Source: CAVVAY01 sp963746465 (GTDB taxonomy: Bacteria > Actinomycetota > Actinomycetes > JACCUZ01). Taken from it: DNA of 64,000 nucleotides. This document shows, piece by piece, positions 1 through 8,408 of the stretch. Both the position numbers and the translations under genes were made by a program. The stretch covers positions 248,001 to 312,000 of the forward strand of contig CAVVAY010000007.1 of assembly GCA_963746465.1 (NCBI GenBank). The letters run 5' to 3'. The notes under the pieces were generated by a model, which saw only the letters and a list, made by a program, of their open reading frames with translations, ran no database searches and was not told the origin of the DNA. The first letter of the stretch is position 1; every line of letters starts with the position of its first letter.

Positions 1-258
1 CAGCGTCTCGCCGGTGCGGCGGTCACGTTCCTGCGGCAGCAGCACCACGGTCGCCGACGGCGGGGACAGTGTCACCGCACCGGACTCGGGCACCAGGTCA
101 CCGGCCATCAGCTCCAGCAGCGTCGACTTGCCGACGCCGTTCGGGCCGACGACGGCCAGCCGGGTCTGCGGGCCGACGGTGACGCTGACCTCGGCCAGGA
201 CCGGGTGCGGGCCGTGCGAGAAGCCGACGCCGCGCAGGTCGACCTCGGCACCGGACAT
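1..258 (-). CDS. ABC-F type ATP-binding protein, N-terminal part (cut by window edge)
   Basis: Only the first 86 codons lie in the window; the gene continues beyond base 1. It starts with ATG (complement of 256-258) and reads MSGAEVDLRGVGFSHG, then a Walker A motif GPNGVGKST followed by LLELMAGDLVPESG, the usual first nucleotide-binding domain of soluble ABC-F proteins. There is no membrane segment in the visible part. ABC-F proteins normally act on the ribosome (translation factors or antibiotic protection) rather than in transport. The part that would separate housekeeping from resistance members, the inter-domain linker, is outside the window, so the exact role is open. Confidence 0.8.
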   Translation of the reverse strand, partial: MSGAEVDLRGVGFSHGPHPVLAEVSVTVGPQTRLAVVGPNGVGKSTLLELMAGDLVPESGAVTLSPPSATVVLLPQERDRRTGETL

Positions 259-309
259 GGTGTCGAGGCTAGGCAGCCGGCGGCTGTCCGGCGACCCGGT
301 TGTTGTCGG

Positions 310-948
310 CTAGTCGACGCGGACGACGCCGCGCTCGGTGCTGAAGTGCACCGCAGCCAGGCCCGGGTCGCCGTTGTCGACCCAGTCGATCTGGAACTCC
401 GCCCTGGCCACCGGCTCACCGAGCCAGTCGCCGACCTTGGCCGCGTCGCCGCAGATCTCGACCTTCGTGATGCCCGGGGAGGAGGTGCCCTCGGTGGTCG
501 CGGACGGGTGCAACGCGGGAGCGCTGGTCCACTGGATGAAGAACGGGAGCGCGGGGTCGTCCAGCAGGTCGAGGACGCCCATCTGGCGCCAGGTCAGGTC
601 GACGCCGTCCGGTCGGCGCCGATGCCCCTCGACGGCCGCCCGTCCCAGCCGGCTCTCGATGGGCCCGATGTCGTCGACGGCCACCACCCAGGCCAGCCAG
701 CCGCCGCCGGCCTCGGTGCGCGCCTTGACCGCTTGGCCGAACGGCGCCTTGTCGGCGGCCGGGTGGTCCAGCGCGGCGACCACCTCGAGGTAGACGCCGT
801 TCGCCATCGGGAGCACGAAGTTGCGGGTGCCGAACCGCGGGTGCAGACCGCCGTCCCGGAAGCCTGCGCCCAGTGCCGCCCCGATCCGCTGGGCGGTGGC
901 ACCGAGCCCCTCGGGGCCGGCGGCGTAGGACAGGTGGTCGAGTCGCAC
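310..948 (-). CDS. VOC (glyoxalase-like) family protein
   Basis: A 212-residue protein with the glyoxalase-like fold: an N-terminal MRLDHLSYAAG strand, an internal GVYLEVVAALDHP segment and a second half ending GLAAVHFSTERGVVRVD. The length and the HLSYA opening fit the single-chain 'glyoxalase-like domain' group. Many of its members are uncharacterised dioxygenase- or isomerase-like proteins. No signal peptide or membrane span is present, so it should be cytoplasmic. It stands alone between the ABC-F gene and the aminotransferase, all on the same strand. The substrate cannot be inferred. Confidence 0.75.
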   Translation of the reverse strand: MRLDHLSYAAGPEGLGATAQRIGAALGAGFRDGGLHPRFGTRNFVLPMANGVYLEVVAALDHPAADKAPFGQAVKARTEAGGGWLAWVVAVDDIGPIESRLGRAAVEGHRRRPDGVDLTWRQMGVLDLLDDPALPFFIQWTSAPALHPSATTEGTSSPGITKVEICGDAAKVGDWLGEPVARAEFQIDWVDNGDPGLAAVHFSTERGVVRVD

Positions 949-994
949 GGCTCGACCTTCTCACCTGCTGCGTGCCCGGCTGAAATCGGGTCGC

Positions 995-2089
995 TCAGCG
1001 GGCCACGAAGTCCTTGGCCACCAGGAGGAAGAGGTCGTTCGCCGCACGCTCGCCGACAGTGACCCGGGCGCCCTCGGCACCGAACGGCCGCACGACCACG
1101 CCGGCGGCCTCGCAGGCTGCGGCGAAGTCGGCGGTCTGATCGCCGAGACGGAGCCACACGAAGTTGGCCTGCGAGTCGGGCACGGCCGTCCAGCCCTGCT
1201 CGCGCAGTGCCGCCTGCACCCGGCTGCGTTCCTCGACGAGGCCGGCGACCCGTTCGAGCAGCTCGTCCTCGGCGGCCAGTGACGCGGTCGCCGCCGCCTG
1301 CGCGATGCCGCTGACACCGAACGGCACAGCCGTCTTGCGCAACGCCTCCGCGACCGGCTCGTGCGCGACAGCGAAGCCGACGCGGAGCCCGGCCAACCCG
1401 TAGGCCTTGGAGAAGGTGCGCAGCACGGCGACGTTCGGCCGGTCGCGGTAGACCTCCAGCGCGTCCGGCACGTCCGGGTCGCGGACGAACTCGCGATAGG
1501 CCTCGTCGATGACCACCAGGACGTCCGGCGGGACCCGGTCCAGGAACCGCTGCAGCTCGGCCCGGCGTACGGCGGTGCCGGTGGGGTTGTTGGGCGAGCA
1601 GACCAGGACCAGCCGGGTGCGGTCGGTAACGGCGTCGGCCATCGCGTCGAGGTCGTGGTGCTCGTCGGCGGTCAGCGGCACCGTCACCGACCGCGCGCCG
1701 GACACCTGCACGACGATCGGGTAGGCCTCGAAGGATCGCCAGGCGTACACCACCTCGTCGCCCTCGCCGGCCGTCGACTGCACCAGCTGCTGCAGGACGC
1801 CCACCGATCCGGTGCCGGTCGCCACGTGGGTCACCGGCACGTCGAAGCGGTCAGCGATCGCCTGACTAAGACCTGTCGCGAACATGTCGGGGTAGCGGTT
1901 GAACGACTCCGACTCGGCGCGCACCGTCTCCAGGACCGACGGCAACGGCGGGAAGGGGTTCTCGTTCGACGACAGCTTGTACGTCGGCGCGCCCTCACGC
2001 GCTGCGGCCGCGCGACCGGGCTTGTACGTCGGGATGCCGTCCAGGGCATGGCGCAGCCGGGGGCCGGACCCTGCGGTGTCGTTGCTCAC
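995..2089 (-). CDS. HisC-like aminotransferase (histidinol-phosphate or aromatic amino acid)
   Basis: A PLP-dependent class I/II aminotransferase of 364 residues. The N-terminus has the substrate-loop motif KLSSNENPFPPLPSV. The centre has CSPNNPTGT, then VIDEAYREF with the PLP-contacting Asp and Tyr. The Schiff-base lysine is in RTFSKAYGLAGLRVGFAV. This is the HisC family. Outside a his operon, actinobacterial members are usually annotated as the aromatic (phenylalanine) aminotransferase Pat. No his genes are near, which favours the Pat-like role, but the two cannot be separated reliably by eye. It lies just downstream of the rsiG-like gene on the same strand, with a 9-bp gap. Confidence 0.85.
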   Translation of the reverse strand: MSNDTAGSGPRLRHALDGIPTYKPGRAAAAREGAPTYKLSSNENPFPPLPSVLETVRAESESFNRYPDMFATGLSQAIADRFDVPVTHVATGTGSVGVLQQLVQSTAGEGDEVVYAWRSFEAYPIVVQVSGARSVTVPLTADEHHDLDAMADAVTDRTRLVLVCSPNNPTGTAVRRAELQRFLDRVPPDVLVVIDEAYREFVRDPDVPDALEVYRDRPNVAVLRTFSKAYGLAGLRVGFAVAHEPVAEALRKTAVPFGVSGIAQAAATASLAAEDELLERVAGLVEERSRVQAALREQGWTAVPDSQANFVWLRLGDQTADFAAACEAAGVVVRPFGAEGARVTVGERAANDLFLLVAKDFVAR

Positions 2090-2098
2090 CCGTTCACC

Positions 2099-2710
2099 CT
2101 AGGGACGGCGCGCGGATCGCTCCAACGTCAAGGCGGCGAGGCACTGCGCGGGGTCCTCGTGGTAGCGCGCGACCAGGTCGGCCGTGGCCCGGTCCAGCCG
2201 ACGGTGCAACGCCTCCCGGTACGACGACAGGACGCTCTCGGCCGAGGCGAGCCGCGCGAACAGCTCGGCCCGGACCGACTCGTCCTCGTGGTCGACGCTG
2301 CTGGCCCACAGCTCGGGGAGGTGGGGGAGGATCGGCATGCCGCCCTCCGGGTGAAGGGTGAGCATGACCTGGCGGCCGGAGCCGCCGCGGCTCTCGGTCA
2401 GCGCGTCGGTGAGTGCCTGCCGGTCGCCGGGCTCGCCGGCCGAGCGCAGCAGGTCGCGACGGGCCTGCAGCAGGCGGCGCCAGTACGAGGCGCGGAGCTC
2501 CTCGTCGAGCAGGGTCTGCCGGTAGCTGCGCAGCCGCGGCAGGGTCATGTGGGCCAGCTCCGGGCTGCGCTCGGGGACCCGGCCGAGGGTCCGCGCAGGA
2601 GGGATCGGGACGGTGGCCGCTGCGCGTGCCCCGTCCGCCTGGTCCAGCTGTCCCACCAGTGTCACGAGCAGTGCATCGTCGGAAAACGGGCTCGCCTTGA
2701 TGCTTCTCAC
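2099..2710 (-). CDS. rsiG: RsiG-type c-di-GMP-binding anti-sigma factor homologue
   Basis: A 203-residue soluble, helix-rich protein. It holds the RsiG signature E(X)3S(X)2R(X)3Q(X)3D exactly at E71, S75, R78, Q82 and D86 (EELRASYWRRLLQARRD), preceded by the family-typical MTLPRLRSYRQTLLDE helix. A second, antiparallel-type copy is at E158, S162, R165, H169 and D173 (ESVLSSYREALHRRLD), where His replaces Gln. In Streptomyces, RsiG sequesters the sigma factor WhiG when loaded with c-di-GMP, and each motif helps bind the dinucleotide. The cognate sigma factor is not in this window. It is divergent from a SpoIIE phosphatase gene, and a GGDEF gene lies 3 kb away. The family call rests on the motif; the function in this organism is inferred. 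Confidence 0.8.
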   Translation of the reverse strand: MRSIKASPFSDDALLVTLVGQLDQADGARAAATVPIPPARTLGRVPERSPELAHMTLPRLRSYRQTLLDEELRASYWRRLLQARRDLLRSAGEPGDRQALTDALTESRGGSGRQVMLTLHPEGGMPILPHLPELWASSVDHEDESVRAELFARLASAESVLSSYREALHRRLDRATADLVARYHEDPAQCLAALTLERSARRP

Positions 2711-2799
2711 CCCTGCGGAGTAGGCAGATGACCCGGTCGGCCCCCCGCACCTTGGCCGTTCGCCGCAACCGGGGCCGCTGAGCGGGATACGGTTCCCGC

Positions 2800-3993
2800 G
2801 TGCTCGACGTCCAGGCCGTGATGTCCGACCTGCGTGACTCCAACCCGCAGGACGTCGCTGACCTGCTGGAACGGGTCGCGCAGCCGCTCGGCAGCGACGT
2901 CACCCTCTACCTGGTCGACTTCCAGCAGGTCGTCCTGCAGGCGGTCCCGAGCCTGGTCCAGCCCCGGGTGGTGACCGAGGAGAACGTCTCGACCAGTCTC
3001 GCCGGTCGCGCCTTCATGACCTCGGACCCGGTGGTCGCCGAGCGGCCGGACGGTTACCGGGTGTGGGTGCCGGTGCGCGAGCACTCGGCGCGGGTCGGTG
3101 TCCTCGCGGTCACCGTGCCGGTCGCCGATCGGGCGACCCTGGCCCACTGCACGTATCTCGGCGACCTGGCCGGTCTGCTGGTCGCAGGCGCCGCGCGCTA
3201 CACCGACCTGATCCACGTCCGGCGACGCGGCCGCAGCATGTCGCTGGCGGCGTCGATGCAGTGGGACCTGCTGCCGCCGCTGACGCTGCGCTCGCCGCGC
3301 GCCGTCGTCACCGGCCTGCTGGAGCCGGCGTACGACGTGGCAGGTGACGCGTTCGACTACGCCCTGAACGACGATCGGCTGGACGTGGCCGTGTTCGACG
3401 GCATGGGGCACGGCATCGCCTCGACCCTGCTGACGACGCTGGCCGTGGGAGCGTACCGGCACGCCCGGCGCAACGGCGAGGGCGTCGAGGCCACCCACCG
3501 CGCGATCGACGGCGCCGTGGAGTCGGAGTACGACCGGGATGCGTTCGTCACCGGTGTCCTCGCCCGGCTGCAGCTCGACACCGGTGAGCTGACCTGGTCC
3601 AACGCGGGGCACCCGGTGCCGTTGCTGCTGCGCAACCGCAAGGTCCTGGGGCAGCTGGACTACGAGCCGGCGCCGCCCTTCGGCCTGGACGGCGACGGCT
3701 GCCACACCCAGGTCACGGCTCTCGAGCCCGGGGACTCGCTGCTCCTCTACACCGATGGCGTGATCGAGGCCCGCACCGCCGCCGGCGCGGAGTTCGGGCT
3801 GGACCGGCTCGCCGACCTGCTCCAGCGCGAGGCTGCTGCCGAGACGACGCCGGAGGAGACCGTCCGCCGGCTGGTCCGCAGCATCCTCGAGCACCAGGGC
3901 GGCGGCGACCTGCGCGACGACGCCACGCTGGTGCTGCTGCACTGGAACGGTCCGCCGGTGACCGTGCCGCTGCAGGACCGCGGGTCGGAGTAG
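2800..3993 (+). CDS. GAF domain plus SpoIIE/RsbU-type serine phosphatase
   Basis: A 397-residue protein starting at GTG 2800; an ATG seven codons in is an alternative start. Residues about 15-130 form a GAF-like sensor domain (VTLYLVDFQQVVLQ ... VWVPVREHSARVGVLAV). Residues about 150-385 form a PP2C-like SpoIIE domain with GDAFDYAL, DGMGHG, SNAGHPVPLL, YTDGVIEAR and a final DDATLVLL. These hold the metal-binding aspartates, so it should be an active Ser/Thr phosphatase. Such proteins dephosphorylate anti-sigma-factor antagonists (STAS proteins) in partner-switching cascades. It is cytoplasmic. No STAS or RsbW partner is adjacent; the divergent neighbour is the RsiG-like anti-sigma gene. Confidence 0.88.
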   Translation: MLDVQAVMSDLRDSNPQDVADLLERVAQPLGSDVTLYLVDFQQVVLQAVPSLVQPRVVTEENVSTSLAGRAFMTSDPVVAERPDGYRVWVPVREHSARVGVLAVTVPVADRATLAHCTYLGDLAGLLVAGAARYTDLIHVRRRGRSMSLAASMQWDLLPPLTLRSPRAVVTGLLEPAYDVAGDAFDYALNDDRLDVAVFDGMGHGIASTLLTTLAVGAYRHARRNGEGVEATHRAIDGAVESEYDRDAFVTGVLARLQLDTGELTWSNAGHPVPLLLRNRKVLGQLDYEPAPPFGLDGDGCHTQVTALEPGDSLLLYTDGVIEARTAAGAEFGLDRLADLLQREAAAETTPEETVRRLVRSILEHQGGGDLRDDATLVLLHWNGPPVTVPLQDRGSE

Positions 3994-4080
3994 CGGAGGG
4001 CGGCGTGGCCGGGACCCGGCCGCGCTGGCACGATGAGCCAGGTCCGCTCCACCAGCAACGCACCACGACGGGACTGCTCT

Positions 4081-5766
4081 GTGAGCCATCCGCATCCTGA
4101 GCTAGGTCCGCCCCCGCCCCTCGCCAACGGCGGCCTCCGCGTGGTCGGGCTCGGCGGGCTCGGCGAGGTCGGCCGCAACATGACGGTGTTCGAGCACGCC
4201 GGCCGGCTTCTCGTCGTCGACTGCGGGGTGCTCTTCCCCGAGGAGACCCAGCCGGGCGTCGACGTGATCCTGCCGGACTTCACCTGGATCAGGGACCGGC
4301 TGGACAAGATCGAGGCGATCGTGCTGACCCACGGGCACGAGGACCACATCGGCGGGGTGCCCTACCTGCTGCGGGAGCGGGCCGACATCCCTGTTGTCGG
4401 GTCGAAGCTCACGCTGGCGTTCATCGACGCCAAGCTGAAGGAGCACCGGATCAAGCCGGTCACCGTGGAGGTGGCCGAAGGGCGCCGGGAGAGGTTCGGG
4501 CCGTTCGACTGCGAGTTCGTTGCGGTGAACCACTCGATCCCGGACGGCCTGGCCGTGGCCATCCGGACTGCGGCCGGTCTGGTGCTGCACACCGGCGACT
4601 TCAAGATGGACCAGTTCCCGCTGGACGAGCGGATCACCGACCTGCGGGCGTTCGCCCGGCTGGGCGAGGAGGGGGTCGACCTCTTCCTCACCGACTCCAC
4701 CAACGCCGAGGTGCCCGGCTTCACGACCTCCGAGCGCGAGCTGTCACCCGCGATCCAGGAGGTCTTCCGGACTGCTCCGCGCCGCATCATCGTGTCCAGC
4801 TTCGCCAGCCACGTGCACCGGATCCAGCAGGTCCTCGACGCCGCGCACGCCCACGGCCGCAAGGTCGCCTTCGTCGGCCGGTCGATGGTGCGCAACATGG
4901 GCATCGCGCGGGACCTGGGCTACCTCAAGGTGCCTAAGGGGCTCGTGGTCGACCTCAAGGTGCTGGAGAAGCTGGCGGACGAGAAGATCACCCTGATCTG
5001 CACGGGGTCGCAGGGTGAGCCGATGGCCGCGCTGTCCCGGATGGCCAACCGCGACCACATGATCCGCGTCGGCAAGGGCGATACCGTCCTGCTCGCGAGC
5101 TCGCTGATCCCCGGGAACGAGAACGCCATCTACCGGGTCATCAACTCGCTCACCCGCTGGGGCGCCAACGTCGTGCACAAGGGCAACGCCAAGGTGCACG
5201 TGTCCGGCCACGCCAGCGCCGGTGAGCTCGTCTACTGCTACAACATCGTTCAGCCATCCAACGTCATGCCGGTGCACGGCGAGTGGCGGCACCTGACAGC
5301 CAACGGTGAGCTCGCGATCCGCACCGGCGTACCGGCCGAGAACGTGGTGCTCGCCGAGGACGGCGTGGTCGTCGACCTCGTCGACGGGCAGGCGAAGGTC
5401 ACCGGGAAGGTGCCGGCCGGCCTGGTGTACGTCGACGGCATGACGGTCGGTGGCGCGACCGAGGCCTCGCTGAAGGACCGTCGGACCCTCGCCGAGGAAG
5501 GCTTCATCACGATCGTCGCCCTGGTCGACGCGGACACCGGCAAGCTCACCGAGGCACCGGACTTCCTTGCCCGTGGCTTCGTGCACGACGAGACGACGTT
5601 CGACGCGGTGGTGCCGCTGATCGAGAAGGCTCTGGACAAGGCAGCCCAGGAAGGGATCGGCGAGCCGCACCAGCTCGAGCAGCTGATCCACCGGACGGTC
5701 AGCCGGTGGGCCCGCGACACCTACCGGCGTACGCCGATCATCCTGCCGATCATCATCGACGCCTGA
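4081..5766 (+). CDS. rnj: Ribonuclease J
   Basis: A metallo-beta-lactamase/beta-CASP ribonuclease combining 5' exonuclease and endonuclease activity in RNA maturation and decay. The GTG at 4081 is chosen because the resulting N-terminus (SHPHPELGPPPPL) matches the start of Streptomyces RNase J and gives 561 residues, the family length; a reading frame is open 48 bases further upstream. Visible motifs are GLGEVGRNM, the zinc-binding LTHGHEDHIGG, HTGDFKMDQ, DSTNAEVPGF, SFASHVHRIQQ, SGHASAGEL and PVHGEWRHL. The C-terminal third (residues about 450-561) carries the dimerisation domain ending RRTPIILPIIIDA. In many actinobacteria rnj sits next to dapA; here it stands alone between two signalling genes. 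Confidence 0.96.
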   Translation: MSHPHPELGPPPPLANGGLRVVGLGGLGEVGRNMTVFEHAGRLLVVDCGVLFPEETQPGVDVILPDFTWIRDRLDKIEAIVLTHGHEDHIGGVPYLLRERADIPVVGSKLTLAFIDAKLKEHRIKPVTVEVAEGRRERFGPFDCEFVAVNHSIPDGLAVAIRTAAGLVLHTGDFKMDQFPLDERITDLRAFARLGEEGVDLFLTDSTNAEVPGFTTSERELSPAIQEVFRTAPRRIIVSSFASHVHRIQQVLDAAHAHGRKVAFVGRSMVRNMGIARDLGYLKVPKGLVVDLKVLEKLADEKITLICTGSQGEPMAALSRMANRDHMIRVGKGDTVLLASSLIPGNENAIYRVINSLTRWGANVVHKGNAKVHVSGHASAGELVYCYNIVQPSNVMPVHGEWRHLTANGELAIRTGVPAENVVLAEDGVVVDLVDGQAKVTGKVPAGLVYVDGMTVGGATEASLKDRRTLAEEGFITIVALVDADTGKLTEAPDFLARGFVHDETTFDAVVPLIEKALDKAAQEGIGEPHQLEQLIHRTVSRWARDTYRRTPIILPIIIDA

Positions 5767-5791
5767 GCCCGGTCGACCGGCTGACCGCCTG

Positions 5792-6925
5792 TCATGCCTC
5801 GGGCACGGCGACGCTGTAGGGCTCGGCGAGCCGGTGCTTCTTCGCGTAGTACATCGCGCGGTCGGCCGCAGCGAAGAGGAGCCGAGGTGTCCCGATCCGG
5901 CCCGAGGTGCTGGCGATCCCGCAGCTGACACCCGGAGCGTGCGGCAGGCCGACGACGTGGTCGGCGAAGCGCTGCACCGCGGCGCCGACGGCCGCGACGT
6001 CGCCGGTCGGCACGATGAGGCAGAACTCGTCGCCGCCGGTGCGGGCGGCCAGTGAGCCGGGCAGCGATGCGGCGACAGCGGCGAGGGCGTGACCCACGGC
6101 CTGGAGCAGGCGGTCGCCCGCGTCGTGGCCATGCCGGTCGTTGACCGGCTTGAGGTCGTTCACGTCGATCGAGACCACGACGACGTCCGAGCGGGCCGGG
6201 ATCATCGCGGCGGCGACCTGGTCCAGGCGGCGCCGGTTGGCCAGGCCGGTGAGTGGGTCCTGGTAGGCCAGCTCCGTGAGCCGGGTCTCCCGGACGGCCC
6301 GGGAGACACCGGAGGCGAGGATGGCCGCCAGCGCCTCGACATAGGCGAGGTCGGCGTCGTCGAAGGCCGCCCGGCCGACGTGCCGAGTCAGGTAGAGCTC
6401 GCCCCACAGGTCCCCGTCGACGACGATCGGCGCCCCCAGGGAGGCCCCCTTGTCGAGGTCCACCAGCAGCGCGAGCTCGTGCGGGTCGGGGTCGACGTCG
6501 TCCCGGGAGCAGGTCCAGGCCTTGAGCTCGCCGACGACCTGGCAGAGCTTCGGGAAGTCCGCCAGCTGGTAGGTCTCCTCGCGCGGCCGGCGCTCCTCCA
6601 GCGGGCTGAGGTCGCCGACGTTCACCAGGACCCGGACCAGTCCGGCCGGACGGTCCAGCACGCTCACCGAGCCGGAGTCGGCGTCGACGACCCGGCAGCC
6701 CTCGGTGATGGCCCGCTCGACCACGTCCAGCACGCCGCCGGAGCGGACCAGGGCGCGCGCCATCGCGGCCAGGCTGCGCAGGCGTTCGCCTTCCGCGCGG
6801 CTGACCGGCGACAGCGTGTCGCCTCGGGAGCTGGTTCGGGCCACCTGGAATGTCTCGGCAGGTCGCGGGGCAGGGTGAACCGCCAGACGGCTCAGCTGCG
6901 GGCGACCGGCACCCGGCGCAGCCAC
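5792..6925 (-). CDS. GAF-GGDEF diguanylate cyclase
   Basis: A 377-residue soluble protein. Residues about 55-205 form a GAF domain (DADSGSVSVLDR ... GASLGAPIVVDGDLWGELYL). Residues about 220-370 form a GGDEF domain opening YQDPLTGLANRRRL. It has the intact active site R-T-G-G-D-E-F at 296-301, so c-di-GMP synthesis is expected. No RxxD inhibitory site is visible just before GGDEF. No membrane spans are present, so the GAF domain probably senses a cytoplasmic ligand. The longest frame overlaps the upstream kinase stop by 34 bases, and the first about 40 residues look unlike a domain, so the true start may be further in. It is a possible source of the c-di-GMP read by the RsiG homologue. Confidence 0.9.
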   Translation of the reverse strand: MAAPGAGRPQLSRLAVHPAPRPAETFQVARTSSRGDTLSPVSRAEGERLRSLAAMARALVRSGGVLDVVERAITEGCRVVDADSGSVSVLDRPAGLVRVLVNVGDLSPLEERRPREETYQLADFPKLCQVVGELKAWTCSRDDVDPDPHELALLVDLDKGASLGAPIVVDGDLWGELYLTRHVGRAAFDDADLAYVEALAAILASGVSRAVRETRLTELAYQDPLTGLANRRRLDQVAAAMIPARSDVVVVSIDVNDLKPVNDRHGHDAGDRLLQAVGHALAAVAASLPGSLAARTGGDEFCLIVPTGDVAAVGAAVQRFADHVVGLPHAPGVSCGIASTSGRIGTPRLLFAAADRAMYYAKKHRLAEPYSVAVPEA

Positions 6926-8316
6926 CGCTGGTAGCTCTCCTCGAGGGCGACGGCCCGCCGCGGGGTGACCACCGGGCCCTGCCGACGGTGCGGCGAAAGG
7001 GGAGTGCCGGTGCCCCGTGCCGCCAGCACGGCGGCGCCGGTTGCCGACGCGCTGCGCATCGCGACGTGCTGCACCTCGCGGCCGAGGACGTCTGCCAGCA
7101 GCTGCTGCAACGCGGGTTCCCGCCCGCCACCACCGGTGAGACAGACCGGGCCGGCCGCGGACGCCGCGCCCGCGGGCAGCAGCTCGACGGCCCGCCGGAC
7201 CGAGAACGCCAGCGCCTCCAGCGCAGCGCGTGCCAGGTCGTCGCGGGTGGTGGCCTGGTCAAGGCCGACCCACGCGGCCCGGCTGTCCGGCTGGGCCAAC
7301 GCGCCCCGCTCACCGGTGAGGAACGGCAGGAACGAGACGGCCCGCCGGGAAGCCGGCGTCGCCAGGACGGCGACCAGGTCCTCCCACGACAGCCCCAGCA
7401 CGCTCATCACCCAGTCCAGGGCCAGCCCGGCGTTCTGCACTGCGGCCATCGCGTACCAACCGGCCTCGGTGTCGGCGTACAGGTGCGTGTCCGGGTCCAC
7501 CCGGCTCTCGACCTCGACATCGGCCAGCAGCACCTGCGCGCCGGTGCCGAGGTTGACGCGCAGGCCCCCCGAGGCCGCCGCCAGCATCGCGACCGGTGCA
7601 TCACCGCCTCCGGCGACCACCGGCACGTCGTCCGGGCCTCCCGCGATCGTCTTGGCCAACCACGACGTGACCCCGGTGACCTCCTCGGACGCGACGACGG
7701 GCGGCAGCAGCCGGTCGGGCACGCCCGTGCGAGCCGCGATGTCCCGGGCCCACCCGTCGCCGGTCACGTCCCAGACCAAGGTCGCCGACGCGTCGCTGCG
7801 GTCGGTGCACGGGACGCCCGCCAGGCCGACCCGCATGACGTCCTTGGGCAGCAGGGCGACGTCGGCACGCGCGACGACCGACGCTTCGCTCTCCGCCAGC
7901 CAGCTGAGGATGGGGCCGTACATCCCCGGCGCGAGGGGGTTCGACAACCGGGCCCGGTCCGCTGCCGGCAGCTCGTTCCAACGGCTCAGCTGCTGCTGTG
8001 CCCGCCGGTCCGGCCACAGGACGGCCGGCCGCAGCGGTGCCCCGGTGCGGTCACAGACCACGACACCGTGCATCTGGCCGGCCAGTCCGATGCCGTTGAG
8101 CTGGTGCACCTGCAGGTGTGCGGCCATGCCCTCGACGACCTGGCCGAGAGCGGCCCACCAGGCAGCAGGGTCGGTCTCGGCCCAGCCGGTCCGCGGCGCG
8201 AGCACCTGGTAGGCGGCTTCGCCCTCGGCGACCAGGTCACCGTCCTCCCGGACGAGAGCGACCTTGAGCCCGCTGGTGCCCAGGTCGATGCCCAGGTAGC
8301 CGGCCGGACGGGTCAC
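6892..8316 (-). CDS. xylB: FGGY-family carbohydrate kinase, xylulokinase-like
   Basis: A 474-residue ASKHA-fold kinase. It opens with the phosphate-1 motif GYLGIDLGTSGLKVALV. It contains the xylulokinase-type GLAGQMHGVV, LWPDRRAQ, the adenosine-region motif RVNLGTGAQVL and a C-terminal LTGGGGREPALQQLLADVLG. Such kinases phosphorylate pentuloses such as D-xylulose to feed the pentose phosphate pathway. No isomerase, sugar transporter or sugar regulator is adjacent, so the natural substrate is uncertain. The 3' end overlaps the longest frame of the following GGDEF gene. Confidence 0.85.
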   Translation of the reverse strand: MTRPAGYLGIDLGTSGLKVALVREDGDLVAEGEAAYQVLAPRTGWAETDPAAWWAALGQVVEGMAAHLQVHQLNGIGLAGQMHGVVVCDRTGAPLRPAVLWPDRRAQQQLSRWNELPAADRARLSNPLAPGMYGPILSWLAESEASVVARADVALLPKDVMRVGLAGVPCTDRSDASATLVWDVTGDGWARDIAARTGVPDRLLPPVVASEEVTGVTSWLAKTIAGGPDDVPVVAGGGDAPVAMLAAASGGLRVNLGTGAQVLLADVEVESRVDPDTHLYADTEAGWYAMAAVQNAGLALDWVMSVLGLSWEDLVAVLATPASRRAVSFLPFLTGERGALAQPDSRAAWVGLDQATTRDDLARAALEALAFSVRRAVELLPAGAASAAGPVCLTGGGGREPALQQLLADVLGREVQHVAMRSASATGAAVLAARGTGTPLSPHRRQGPVVTPRRAVALEESYQRWLRRVPVARS

Positions 8317-8408
8317 GCCCCCACGATGGCATGCCCGGAGAGGTCGTCCGGCGGCTTGACGCCGTCGGCGTCGACCACGACGGTGTCATTGCCGGCGAGG
8401 GGGCTGTG

